From Chloroflexi bacterium HGW-Chloroflexi-10 (GTDB lineage Bacteria > Chloroflexota > Anaerolineae > Anaerolineales > Anaerolineaceae): 64,000 bases of DNA. The DNA lies in assembly GCA_002840755.1 (NCBI GenBank), contig PHBZ01000003.1, forward strand, positions 1-64,000, in the 5' to 3' direction. Of the stretch, positions 1 to 8,826 are shown one piece after another. Positions within the stretch are counted from its first letter, which is position 1. Each line of letters opens with the position of its first letter. A program made the translations under genes and the position numbers. The notes under the pieces are model-generated. The model was not told the DNA's origin. It searched no databases and saw only the letters and a list, made by a program, of their open reading frames with translations.

Positions 1-48
1 TATTTCCCCAAAATGTCTTTCGATCTCAGCAGTTATTCGTTCTTTCAT
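1..48 (-). CDS. 5' end of an unidentified gene running off the left edge
   Basis: An ATG on the minus strand is preceded by AAAGAGGAAGAA, a good ribosome binding site. The frame stays open for 16 codons to the window edge, beginning MKERITAEIERHFGEI. The fragment is too short to assign a family. It diverges from the sulfotransferase gene, with about 230 bases of AT-rich non-coding DNA between them in which I see no clear promoter. Confidence 0.5.
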   Translation of the reverse strand, partial: MKERITAEIERHFGEI

Positions 49-282
49 TTCTTCCTCTTTTTGTGTTTTTTAAGAGGATGATTTATTTCACTATTCCTGT
101 CTATTTGAATTTAGATGCGTTTGCCCTGTCATAAGACTACCAAACCCTTTATAATATTATTTTTTAAAGGTAAAATCAAGTTTTACTATTCTATTCTTAG
201 AAAACAAAGATTAAAAGAGGAATCCTTTAGATAATGTTTTCATACGGTTTAATTCTGATAACATCCTAATTAATTAAAAGAA

Positions 283-1128
283 ATGAAAATTAATCAATTA
301 AATCCAATAATCATAATTTCACCCGGAAGATCTGGAAGCACTTTATTACAGAGATATCTAAATTTATCAGACAAGTTGATTATTTGGGGAGAACATGCTG
401 GATTTATTAGTGGGTTAGCTCAAATGTATTCTGATTTTATTGAAGATGCTGCGGCCCAAAGAAACATCATTTCGGGGTTGAGAAATGTTGACCTGATTAT
501 GAGATCTCAGCCAATCACGAATCGGGGAATAGAATGGACAAATAATTTTACCAGTGATGTTTTTCTAAATGGTATTAGAGATTTCTTAATAAACCTTTTT
601 AGTAAAGATGTTGACGATCAACAAAGGTGGGGGTTCAAAGAGATTAGATATTTAGAAAAAGAATATAATTTCATTAGTGATTTGTTTCCTGATGTACAGT
701 TTATTTTTTTGGTCAGGAATCCTTTGGATACATTAGCAAGTATGATTGCTGCTAGGGAAAAAGATAAATGGCCTTCAGTTTTTTTTTCGAGGAAAAGCCA
801 AAAAGCGATCATTGAAAAATATGCTAATAGAATTCTCGAAAGGATCTCTGCCATTTATAATTTTTCTAAAGAAAAACAGAATTTCATCATTATTCGATAT
901 GAAGATCTTGTTAAAGATCCGCAAGAAGTTCTAGACTATATTTTTAAATTCCTTGGTGTTGCAACACCTGAAGTCCAAAAAATCGAATTAATTTCTAATA
1001 GCTATCTAAGTGTAATGGAAAAAGATAGTATCAAACATGATATAAATAAATATCATAGAAAAAATAAAGTATTTAAAGAATTATCTCTTGTTTACGAAAA
1101 TATTGATTTTTTTCAAGAAGGGCTGTGA
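283..1128 (+). CDS. PAPS-dependent sulfotransferase
   Basis: Predicted cytoplasmic sulfotransferase that moves a sulfuryl group from PAPS to a carbohydrate or other acceptor. The N-terminus has the 5'-phosphosulfate loop SPGRSGSTLL (residues 13-22). The 3'-phosphate-binding segment VRNPLDTLAS lies at 144-153, followed by a helix-rich C-terminus with IRYEDLVKDP, another typical family motif. At 281 residues it is normal for bacterial members. It precedes the Wzm/Wzt exporter genes by 30 bases, so the acceptor is probably the exported glycan. A PAPS-making and PAP-removing gene set lies 12-18 kb away and would supply the donor. The fold assignment is firm; the acceptor is inference. Confidence 0.85.
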   Translation: MKINQLNPIIIISPGRSGSTLLQRYLNLSDKLIIWGEHAGFISGLAQMYSDFIEDAAAQRNIISGLRNVDLIMRSQPITNRGIEWTNNFTSDVFLNGIRDFLINLFSKDVDDQQRWGFKEIRYLEKEYNFISDLFPDVQFIFLVRNPLDTLASMIAAREKDKWPSVFFSRKSQKAIIEKYANRILERISAIYNFSKEKQNFIIIRYEDLVKDPQEVLDYIFKFLGVATPEVQKIELISNSYLSVMEKDSIKHDINKYHRKNKVFKELSLVYENIDFFQEGL

Positions 1129-1158
1129 CTGACTAATTATGTTAGATTCACTTTTTAT

Positions 1159-1959
1159 ATGAAAATAATTAATCGATTTATTGATGACACAAAAAAATAT
1201 GGGGAATATATCAATTTTGCTGCTAAAGCAGAATTAAAGGGTGAAGTTGCCGGATCTTACTTAGGTTGGGTTTGGTGGGTATTGGATCCCTTGTTTTTTA
1301 TGTTGGTTTACACTTTTGTCGTGCGGTTTGTCTTTGATAGCGGCGGCAAGGATTTTCCAATTTTTGTATTTGTCGGACTCACCGCCTGGAACTTTATGAA
1401 TAGTACAGTCTTGAGCGCAGTAACTATTATCAAATCTTTTCGGGGTATCATCTCAAAAGTTTATTTGCCGAAATATGTACTCATATTGGTTAGAATGTAC
1501 AAAAACCTGATTAAAATGGGTATCGCATTTTTACTGGTATTTGTGTTGATGTTTTTTTTCAACGTCGAATATTCCTGGAAATTGATTTATATAATCCCCG
1601 TAATCATTGTTCACGTCATTACCACATTTGCACTTTCAGTAATTGTTGCCCATATTGGTGTTTTTGTTTCTGATTTTACAAATATTATGAATGTGATTTT
1701 GAGATTTCTATTTTATATTTCAGGTATACTTTTTTCTATAGGGGACAAAATACCTGATCCTTATAAAACAATTGTCTTGATTGTGGATCCTATTGCTTAT
1801 ATCATTCAGGCTTATCGTGATGTTATTATGTATCAGAAATTTCCTAACTTATATTTTTTGATGTATTGGTTCATTATTGGTTTGGTAACCAGTGTTTTGT
1901 TCATTAAGGTAATGTACGATTATGAAAATACATATGTAAAGGTGGTTCAAAATGGGTAA
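1159..1959 (+). CDS. wzm: Polysaccharide ABC exporter permease (Wzm-like), system 1
   Basis: ABC-2 type membrane permease of about six transmembrane helices in 266 residues. The N-terminal amphipathic segment AELKGEVAGSYLGWVWWVLDP matches the family's (K/R)-x-Y-x-x-S-x-L-G-x-x-W-x-x-x-x-P pattern that precedes helix 1, and the DPIAYIIQAYRD segment matches the usual NP-x-x-x-x-x-x-x-R motif near the C-terminus. It would form the channel for a lipid-linked glycan crossing the cytoplasmic membrane. Its last codons overlap the ATPase gene by 8 bases, so translation is probably coupled. A second, unrelated-looking permease lies near 41 kb, so the cell has two export systems in this locus. Confidence 0.9.
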   Translation: MKIINRFIDDTKKYGEYINFAAKAELKGEVAGSYLGWVWWVLDPLFFMLVYTFVVRFVFDSGGKDFPIFVFVGLTAWNFMNSTVLSAVTIIKSFRGIISKVYLPKYVLILVRMYKNLIKMGIAFLLVFVLMFFFNVEYSWKLIYIIPVIIVHVITTFALSVIVAHIGVFVSDFTNIMNVILRFLFYISGILFSIGDKIPDPYKTIVLIVDPIAYIIQAYRDVIMYQKFPNLYFLMYWFIIGLVTSVLFIKVMYDYENTYVKVVQNG

Positions 1960-2710
1960 GATCGCCTTAACTTTGGAAAAAATTTTCGTTTCCTACCATA
2001 TTGTAAATACATTTAAAATTCGTAATGCTCATATTGATCTGAAAAACCAATCCTTTGGACGATTTTATGCAGTCAATGATGTTTCTTTGGAATTAGAAGA
2101 AGGTAAGATCCTTGGGGTTATAGGAAAAAATGGCAGTGGTAAGAGCACATTATTAAAGGCAATCGCAGGAATTTTTTGCCCAGATTCAGGGTTTATTGAC
2201 CTGCATGATAACAGAGTGTCACTTCTCTCTATTGGCGTAGGGTTTCAGGCTTCCTTATCTGGGTATGATAATATTTTTCTTTCAGGTATGTTGCTTGGGA
2301 TAAAGAAAGATGAAATCAAAAAAAAAGTCGATGAAATTATCGTATTTTCTGAATTAGAAGATTTTATTTATAAACCTGTTGGAACTTATTCTAGCGGTAT
2401 GACTTCAAAACTGGCCTTCTCAATAAGTTCGATTTTGGATACTGATATATTGCTTATTGATGAAGTACTTAGCGTAGGCGATGTGGGCTTTAAGAAAAAA
2501 AGTTTTGAAAAAATTCATAGTATTATTACAGACGAAACAAAAACGGTTTTAATTGTATCCCACGACGAAAAATTAATCAGAGAACAATGTGATAAGGCGT
2601 TGTGGTTGGAAAAAGGGCAGATCGTTGAATATGGCGATACTGATCAAACTTTAGATGCTTATTTAGAATTTATGGATTCTTTTAAGACAAATGCTAAACC
2701 AAACACTTGA
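1952..2710 (+). CDS. wzt: Polysaccharide ABC exporter ATPase (short Wzt/TagH-like), system 1
   Basis: ATPase partner of the preceding permease. Walker A is GKNGSGKS (residues 58-65), the signature is the Wzt/TagH-type SSGMT (147-151), Walker B is ILLIDE (166-171), and the switch histidine lies in VSHDE. At 252 residues it consists of the nucleotide-binding domain only, without the C-terminal sugar-binding domain present in the second Wzt of this window. Exporters of this short type do not need recognition of a terminal sugar cap (known for TarGH-like and KpsMT-like systems), so substrate choice probably differs from system 2. Confidence 0.92.
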   Translation: MGKIALTLEKIFVSYHIVNTFKIRNAHIDLKNQSFGRFYAVNDVSLELEEGKILGVIGKNGSGKSTLLKAIAGIFCPDSGFIDLHDNRVSLLSIGVGFQASLSGYDNIFLSGMLLGIKKDEIKKKVDEIIVFSELEDFIYKPVGTYSSGMTSKLAFSISSILDTDILLIDEVLSVGDVGFKKKSFEKIHSIITDETKTVLIVSHDEKLIREQCDKALWLEKGQIVEYGDTDQTLDAYLEFMDSFKTNAKPNT

Positions 2711-2784
2711 GAATGTACAATATCAGTTTTTGAAAATCTGATAACACATTAAAAAGTATCTGAGCTTTAAAAAACCAAAAATGC

Positions 2785-4020
2785 ATGAATATTGTTATTG
2801 TTAATGACTTCGGACATATTAACGGCGGTACAGCACAAGTAGCTATAACTTCTGCTATTGAATTAGCAAACAGAGGTTTTGAAATCTTCTTTCTTTGTGC
2901 AGTATCACCTATTGATGTACGGTTACAAGCTCAAAAAAATATCCATGTTGTATGCACTAATCAAAATGACATTCTTACAAATCCCAGGCGAATAACCGCA
3001 GCATTACAAGGGGTATGGAATTTTAATAGCGCTAAAATAATTCGAGCCGTACTATCTGCTTTAGAACCAAATGAAACTATTGTCCACATCCATGGATGGA
3101 CGAAAGCTCTGAGCCATAGTGTGATTAGCGAAGCTAACAGGGCTGGATTTCGTTTGGTTATTACATTGCATGATTATTTTATAGCTTGTCCAAACGGTGG
3201 TTTTTTTGATTTTCAGAAGGATGCCTTATGTCCATTACAGGCATTGTCCCTAAGATGTATCGTTACAAATTGTGATTCCCGAAATTATGCTCACAAATTG
3301 TGGCGTGTTGTTAGAGGGTATGTTCAGAAAAAAATTATTAATCATCCTTCTATTAATCAATATATTGTGATTTCTGATACTTCAACAAAGATATTATTTC
3401 CCTATCTTTCAGAAAATGCAAATGTATATTTATTACCTAATCCAATTGAATCTACTAAATTGGATAGGGTGCCTGTTGAACAAAATGAAAAATTTTACGC
3501 GATAGGCAGGTTAAGTCCGGAAAAAGGATTTGATTTGTTTAGCAAGGCAGGAAAAGAATTAGGAATTAAGATTGTATTTATTGGTGATGGACCAATGCAA
3601 AAGGAATTATTCCAAATAAATCCTGATGCACAATTTTTAGGTTGGTTACCCAGAAATACACTCAATCGCGAATTATCATCTGCGCGCGCATTAGTTTTTT
3701 GTTCTAAATCTTATGAAACACAGGGCCTGGTTATTTCAGAAGTTGCCAGCCTGGGAATTCCCAGCATTGTTTCGGATATTACTGCTGGGAAAGAATCAAT
3801 AATTGAAAACCAAACAGGATTGCTTTTCAAGTCTAATAGTATCGAAGATTTAAAACAGAAAATGACCACAATAATGAAAGATGATCAATTAACCCGCTAT
3901 TTGAGTGAAAAGGCTTATGAGAAATTCTGGCAAGATACTCCAATCATAGGTAAGTATACCGATGGATTGATTAATATTTACCATAGAATATTAAATGGAA
4001 ATGCTGTTCATACCGAGTAG
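2785..4020 (+). CDS. GT4-family glycosyltransferase
   Basis: GT-B fold glycosyltransferase of 411 residues. The N-terminal acceptor domain begins MNIVIVNDFGHINGGTAQVA, with the glycine-rich loop typical of GT4. The C-terminal donor domain has GRLSPEKGFDLF and the EX7E motif ETQGLVISE, which binds the nucleotide-sugar. The middle of the protein has several cysteines (CPLQALSLRCIVTNC), as in GT4 members with an ALHDYFIACPNG-like segment. It lies 74 bases after the Wzt gene and 11 bases before another glycosyltransferase. Donor and acceptor are unknown. Confidence 0.85.
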   Translation: MNIVIVNDFGHINGGTAQVAITSAIELANRGFEIFFLCAVSPIDVRLQAQKNIHVVCTNQNDILTNPRRITAALQGVWNFNSAKIIRAVLSALEPNETIVHIHGWTKALSHSVISEANRAGFRLVITLHDYFIACPNGGFFDFQKDALCPLQALSLRCIVTNCDSRNYAHKLWRVVRGYVQKKIINHPSINQYIVISDTSTKILFPYLSENANVYLLPNPIESTKLDRVPVEQNEKFYAIGRLSPEKGFDLFSKAGKELGIKIVFIGDGPMQKELFQINPDAQFLGWLPRNTLNRELSSARALVFCSKSYETQGLVISEVASLGIPSIVSDITAGKESIIENQTGLLFKSNSIEDLKQKMTTIMKDDQLTRYLSEKAYEKFWQDTPIIGKYTDGLINIYHRILNGNAVHTE

Positions 4021-4031
4021 AATTATTGAAT

Positions 4032-5192
4032 ATGAAAGCAGTTTTTGTTTCCGGCATTGATTATGAATCTCCAATCCAAATAGGTGATCACCATCTTGCG
4101 AGGCAATTCGCATTTCATGGATGGGAAGTCGCTTTTATCTCATTTCCTATCACACCTTTTCACTTCTTCTCCAAGAACAATGTGTCAACTAAGCGTCGAA
4201 TAACCAATTATCGAAACGGAGGTATAGACTATAAAATTGAAAAAGGACGGATCTGGTCTTATGTGCCTGGTTCATTTATTGTTCCAAAAAACAATCTATT
4301 CATTAATAACTCATTTGTATATAAAAATTGGCATCGATATCTGTTTCCAAAAATAGATAGAGTATTAGCACAAAAAGGATTCCTAAACGTGGATCTGATT
4401 TATCTCCGTGATCCACTTCAGTATTATCTAATGGATGCTATTCCTCATGATTATTCAGTTTTTAGGATAGCAGATAATGATCATGGTTTTTCTTCATACA
4501 ATGCTAATTACGAGTTCTTAGAGAAAGAAGTTGCGCAATCCGTAGATCTGGTTTTATATACTGCGAGTGAACTTGAACCGTATGTTCGTTCCCTAAAACC
4601 CCGCCAATACCGCTACTTTCCAAATGGAGTCGATCATTCACATTTTAGTAAATCTGATCATTCGATTCCTGAAGATTTCCGGAAAATTCAAAAGCCGATC
4701 GCTATATATGTTGGATCTATCGATGAATGGTTCGATTTTAAATTGTTGAATTGGCTGGTCGAATCCATGCCCGATATCTCATTTGTGGTTATTGGTCCTA
4801 ACGAACAATATCAAGAAAGATTTATCAGGCGAAACAACCTATTTCTCTTGGGTCAAAAAAGGTATGAAACTCTACCGGCTTACCTTTGCAATTCTTCAGT
4901 GGGTATTATCCCTTTTGACGTTCGACGAAATCCTTTGCTAGTGAACGCAATTAATCCGATAAAACTTTTAGAGTATTTTTCTTGCAGCTTACCTGTAGTT
5001 TGTACGAAGTGGAATGAATTGGAAAAAATTAACTCTCCTGCCCAATTATGTTCCACTTATGAAGATTTTAGAGATGCGATCCGCAGATCTGTTGAAGATA
5101 GTTTGGACCGCGATTCTTTTCAGAAATTTGCTGCAATTCATGATTGGTCAAATCGCTATCAGGATTTAATGAATTTGATAAAAATAGAATAA
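4032..5192 (+). CDS. GT-B glycosyltransferase, TuaH-like
   Basis: Predicted glycosyltransferase of about 386 residues. I place the start at the ATG giving MKAVFVSGIDYES; a TTG two codons earlier is possible and neither has a strong ribosome site. The C-terminal half has RYFPNGVDHSHF, YVGSIDEWFDF and the donor-site segment NPIKLLEYFSCSLPVV, an arrangement seen in TuaH-type enzymes of teichuronic acid synthesis. No classical EX7E is obvious. It is the last plus-strand gene of this cluster; a converging minus-strand methyltransferase follows. Substrates are not predictable. Confidence 0.75.
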   Translation: MKAVFVSGIDYESPIQIGDHHLARQFAFHGWEVAFISFPITPFHFFSKNNVSTKRRITNYRNGGIDYKIEKGRIWSYVPGSFIVPKNNLFINNSFVYKNWHRYLFPKIDRVLAQKGFLNVDLIYLRDPLQYYLMDAIPHDYSVFRIADNDHGFSSYNANYEFLEKEVAQSVDLVLYTASELEPYVRSLKPRQYRYFPNGVDHSHFSKSDHSIPEDFRKIQKPIAIYVGSIDEWFDFKLLNWLVESMPDISFVVIGPNEQYQERFIRRNNLFLLGQKRYETLPAYLCNSSVGIIPFDVRRNPLLVNAINPIKLLEYFSCSLPVVCTKWNELEKINSPAQLCSTYEDFRDAIRRSVEDSLDRDSFQKFAAIHDWSNRYQDLMNLIKIE

Positions 5193-5276
5193 AAAAACAT
5201 TAGTTCAGACGAGCTTGTTAAGTCTGTTGGATTGCGATTGGATTAATATAAAATTCCGGATAATTAAGCGCTAATC

Positions 5277-6014
5277 TTATTCACTACCATCATTTTTTAC
5301 ACCTTTTTTCATAATAAGATACGCGTAGCTGGTAAAGAATGGGTTAGGATTTTTTAGCAGGTATTTGGTTTTAGTTTCGTGTATTTTCCTAAAAAACGGT
5401 AAGCGTTTGTAATATCCGCTATGGCCAAAAAAACCCCTGTATTCGATGATTGTATATCCTAAATCTTCAAATTTTTTGATTTGGCTTGGGACCGGACCGC
5501 GACACCAACTGTAATAAGCAGGAAATTTCGCATATTTATAGTTATTCCGAGGATCGAAATAACTTAATAATTTTTGGGTGAACGCTTCTGGTGTGAGACG
5601 GTTAATGAAAAATGGAAATGTATACAGTGTTGGAAAGAAATGAATGGCTATCCCATTATCAGCCAGCAGTTCCAGGATGTTTTCGTGAAATTGTTTTCCA
5701 TTTTTAATATGTTCGGCTAACATTTTGCTAAAAACTAAATCATATTTTTCATTATTGGTCGCGATCTCTGGCGAGTTAATATCGCCGACAATTTTTTTGT
5801 AACTGGCTGGAGCTTTATCTAATTCTTCCTTAGAAACATCAATAATGGTGTATTCCAGTTGGAATTCAAGAAGGTTCTGCGGTGTTAGAACAGGGTTGGC
5901 TCCCCCTCCGATCTCACAAATTTTTGTTGCAGATTCATTTTGTATGTATTGAATGATAGTGTTCTTAAATTTGCGCCAAGCCTCATCTGTTTCGTGATAT
6001 GAAATTAATGCCAT
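5277..6014 (-). CDS. Class I SAM-dependent methyltransferase
   Basis: A 245-residue protein with SAM-binding motif I ICEIGGGANP near residue 34, an acidic residue at the end of strand 2 (IIDVS), and a post-I segment DLVFSKMLAEHI. The C-terminal half has a lid rich in aromatic residues (PAYYSWCRGP). In a glycan locus such enzymes usually O-methylate a sugar or modify a sugar precursor, but the acceptor cannot be read from sequence. It is the last gene of the minus-strand group, 160 bases after the sugar-phosphate transferase, so it may have its own promoter. Confidence 0.75.
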   Translation of the reverse strand: MALISYHETDEAWRKFKNTIIQYIQNESATKICEIGGGANPVLTPQNLLEFQLEYTIIDVSKEELDKAPASYKKIVGDINSPEIATNNEKYDLVFSKMLAEHIKNGKQFHENILELLADNGIAIHFFPTLYTFPFFINRLTPEAFTQKLLSYFDPRNNYKYAKFPAYYSWCRGPVPSQIKKFEDLGYTIIEYRGFFGHSGYYKRLPFFRKIHETKTKYLLKNPNPFFTSYAYLIMKKGVKNDGSE

Positions 6015-6120
6015 CTATGTTAACCTATGATTATTTTTATGGAAATTTGACAATACAAAAATTTTAAATTGACAAATGATAATCCACTGATCATTGTATA
6101 AAGTTGATTTTTAAAATAAT

Positions 6121-6147
6121 TTCCAAAGTTATTTCATTTCTTTGGAA
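6121..6147 (-). terminator. Candidate hairpin terminator after the WbaP-like gene
   Basis: Inverted repeat TTCCAAAG / CTTTGGAA with an 11-base loop, just past the stop codon of the WbaP-like gene when read on the minus strand. It is followed on that strand by an AT-rich tail ATTATTTT. The stem is short, so termination is probably partial. Confidence 0.4.
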
Positions 6148-6174
6148 AATGATTATCTGTTTACAATTGGAACT

Positions 6175-7629
6175 TTATATACCTTTGCCAGTAATCATAA
6201 CCCAAAAAGTCTTTATAAAGATAAATAGATCCATCCAGAGTGACCAATTGTTTATATAGTAAATATCCATCCGTACCCGCTGATTAAAGCTGGTATCATT
6301 TCGGCCCATTACCTGCCACCAACCAGTAAGTGCCGGGCGTACATGAAATATTAAATCTCCATCGACACCTATTTTGTACGTTTCCTCACGCATATATGCA
6401 CGTGGACCAATGAAACTCATTTCGCCCTTCAGTATGTTGTATATCTGAGGAAGTTCATCGAGGCTGAAACGGCGCAGCCACTTGCCAACTGAGGTTATCC
6501 GAGGATCATTCTCTAACTTGTGGTATTTCTCATATTGTTTTTTAAGGTTTGGATTTTGTTGTAAAAGTTCAGGTAGTATTTCATCGGCGTCTGGCACCAT
6601 TGTACGAAATTTGATGATCCGGAATACTTTTTTGTCCAGGCCAAATCTCTCTTGTGTATAAAATATATTTCCCGGGGAATCTATCCAAAGCAGTATGGAA
6701 ATTAAAACAATCAAGCTCATGATAGGTAAAAATAATAAAACGGTTAAACAAAAATCCAGCAGTCTTTTAACCCAGTTTGTTACAGGGTTGAGTAAGTTAT
6801 GCTGCATCTGAAAAGCCGGCCGGCCTTCAATATCTACCGGTTTACCCCATAAGAAACCAAATGACAGGTCGTCCATTATGAAAATGCTGCGGATGAAATT
6901 CTGTTCGATTGCTCTAAAAATCCCTGGATTCTCTTGCCGAAATTCTTTTGGCGGTAGTGTTACTAAAATGGTTTTTATGCCCAGTACGTGTAGATGATTC
7001 AGGATATCCAGCGAGATTGGATAAAAAGGTAACTTTGAAAACTTTGGTTGTTTTTCATCAGTAGGCAGATATAAACCAACTATCGGGCGAAATCCCAGCC
7101 GGCGGCATTTTTTAACGTCTTGATATAAATGAACAATTTCTTTATTTGTTCCGATGATGGCTACCGGTTCTCCCCACCATTTTTGCAGCGATACGATTTT
7201 TCGAATGAAAAATCGTCCAATAGGGACAAATATACAACTCAACAGCCAACTTAAGAGAAAAATAGAGCGCGAGTAATTGCTCACTGGGGTTGTCAGAAAA
7301 ATTACTCCACCGATTAAGAAATAAGCAGTAGAGATCGCTTCAACTAAATTTCTCAATTCAATAACAGCGACTGTTCCTCGCCCGGGGTAATTTCCTTTAA
7401 TGGTGATTAAAATGAAATTTGATATTAATAGCATGCCTAATAAGGAATTTGATAAATTTGGGATCATTACGCCACCTATGATTGGAATAAGGAGGCGACG
7501 TGTCTGTACCGAAATTTCATATGAGACACTCAATAAAAACATGTCTGATATCAAGAGAATGATGATTTCTATGGCTAATTTGTCTTTAATGAAATTGATT
7601 TTGTTATAAGGCTTTTGATCAGTTACCAT
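6175..7629 (-). CDS. Undecaprenyl-phosphate sugar-1-phosphate transferase (WbaP/CpsE type)
   Basis: Initiating enzyme of a lipid-linked glycan: it transfers a sugar-1-phosphate from a nucleotide-sugar to undecaprenyl phosphate at the cytoplasmic membrane. The 484-residue protein has four to five N-terminal transmembrane helices, a Rossmann-like middle domain (about 145-260), a re-entrant hydrophobic segment near 285-310, and the catalytic domain. Catalytic-domain motifs are KFRTM, the acidic pair in RFSLDELPQ, FIGPRA and RPALTGWWQVMGRND. The long form with five helices is typical of glucose- or galactose-1-phosphate transferases, but sugar identity is not certain. It begins 16 bases after a GT4 gene that could add the second sugar. 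Confidence 0.92.
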   Translation of the reverse strand: MVTDQKPYNKINFIKDKLAIEIIILLISDMFLLSVSYEISVQTRRLLIPIIGGVMIPNLSNSLLGMLLISNFILITIKGNYPGRGTVAVIELRNLVEAISTAYFLIGGVIFLTTPVSNYSRSIFLLSWLLSCIFVPIGRFFIRKIVSLQKWWGEPVAIIGTNKEIVHLYQDVKKCRRLGFRPIVGLYLPTDEKQPKFSKLPFYPISLDILNHLHVLGIKTILVTLPPKEFRQENPGIFRAIEQNFIRSIFIMDDLSFGFLWGKPVDIEGRPAFQMQHNLLNPVTNWVKRLLDFCLTVLLFLPIMSLIVLISILLWIDSPGNIFYTQERFGLDKKVFRIIKFRTMVPDADEILPELLQQNPNLKKQYEKYHKLENDPRITSVGKWLRRFSLDELPQIYNILKGEMSFIGPRAYMREETYKIGVDGDLIFHVRPALTGWWQVMGRNDTSFNQRVRMDIYYINNWSLWMDLFIFIKTFWVMITGKGI

Positions 7630-7645
7630 TTAGAGTATCCCCCGA

Positions 7646-8752
7646 TTAAAAATACTTTTGAAGTGAGGTTTTGATACTTTCTTCGAATATTGAGAGATCA
7701 AAGCGCTGGACAGAATTACGGATAAAGCTGGGATCAAATCGTCTATTCTCGAAAGATATTATAGCTTGAATCAACGAATCTATGTTCTGATCGTCAAAAA
7801 AAATTCCGGTTTCGTTTTCAGTAACAGTTTCCAAAACACCACCGGATCGATAAGCGATCACTGGTCTGCCAGATGCCTGTACTTCAATTGGTACCATGCC
7901 AAAATCTTCAACACCAGGGAAGATCAGAGCTTTACAGGTGGCATACATGCTTTTCAATGTCTCTTCATCGACTTTACCCAAAAAGGTAATGGTATTTCCG
8001 GCGATTGCCTCAAGTTTATTTCGTTCAAACCCATCTCCGATGATAACCAATTTTCGTTTTAACTGGTTGCATGCTTGTATAGCCAGGTCAATATTTTTGT
8101 AAGATATTAATCTTCCGACACATAGATAAAAATTTTGTGGGTTTTGGATGTTGTACTGTTGAATATCCACCGGTGGATAAATGATTACAGCATTTTTGTG
8201 ATAAACCGTTTGAATGAAATTGGCCATATTCTGGCTGTTGGTGATTACTTGATCGATGGGTTGCGTTAACTTAAAATCGATTTTTTGAAGAGATGGGATG
8301 ATACGATCAATGATTTGAATTATGGGAGAGTTGAAGGGTAGGCTGTTATTGGTATACGAATTGCGTTTCCAAAGAAAGCGGAATGGGCTGTGCATGTAGC
8401 AGATATGCTGACCATTTTTAGGAGTTTGAATATATTTTGCCAGATAGGTTGAAGATGAAAGAATTAATTCATATTCTGTCAGTTTTACATTGAAGTAATA
8501 TAAAAACCACAACGGATACAATTGTTTAAATAATTTTTCTGATTTCACCCACCGGCTGAATGGGTGGGTGATGATTTGTTTTGTTTTTAATTCAGAAAAA
8601 GTTGTTTTCGGTTGATATACTGAGGTATAAATCGGTGCTTCCGGAAACAGATTACTTAAATGCAAAGCCAATCGTTCGGCTCCACCTTTTACAATAAAGG
8701 CATCATGAATGATAGCTATCTTTTTAGGGATTTTATTCTGAACAATATCCAT
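7646..8752 (-). CDS. GT4-family glycosyltransferase
   Basis: GT-B glycosyltransferase of about 368 residues. I chose the internal ATG that gives MDIVQNKIPKKIAIIHDAFI because the conserved N-terminal strand and the glycine loop VKGGAERLA follow at the usual distance; the frame extends 20 codons further upstream. The C-terminal domain has GRLISYKNIDLAIQA and the EX7E motif EDFGMVPIE. This family often adds mannose or another hexose to a lipid-linked sugar. It precedes the WbaP-like gene by 16 bases, consistent with the second step of repeat-unit assembly. It diverges from the GT-C gene with about 75 bases between starts. Confidence 0.85.
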   Translation of the reverse strand: MDIVQNKIPKKIAIIHDAFIVKGGAERLALHLSNLFPEAPIYTSVYQPKTTFSELKTKQIITHPFSRWVKSEKLFKQLYPLWFLYYFNVKLTEYELILSSSTYLAKYIQTPKNGQHICYMHSPFRFLWKRNSYTNNSLPFNSPIIQIIDRIIPSLQKIDFKLTQPIDQVITNSQNMANFIQTVYHKNAVIIYPPVDIQQYNIQNPQNFYLCVGRLISYKNIDLAIQACNQLKRKLVIIGDGFERNKLEAIAGNTITFLGKVDEETLKSMYATCKALIFPGVEDFGMVPIEVQASGRPVIAYRSGGVLETVTENETGIFFDDQNIDSLIQAIISFENRRFDPSFIRNSVQRFDLSIFEESIKTSLQKYF

Positions 8753-8826
8753 CCGACTTCTTATCTGGGTTATAATTTTACCCGAATAACCAAGGTTCGT
8801 TAATATAAGCATTGAAAGTAGAATAA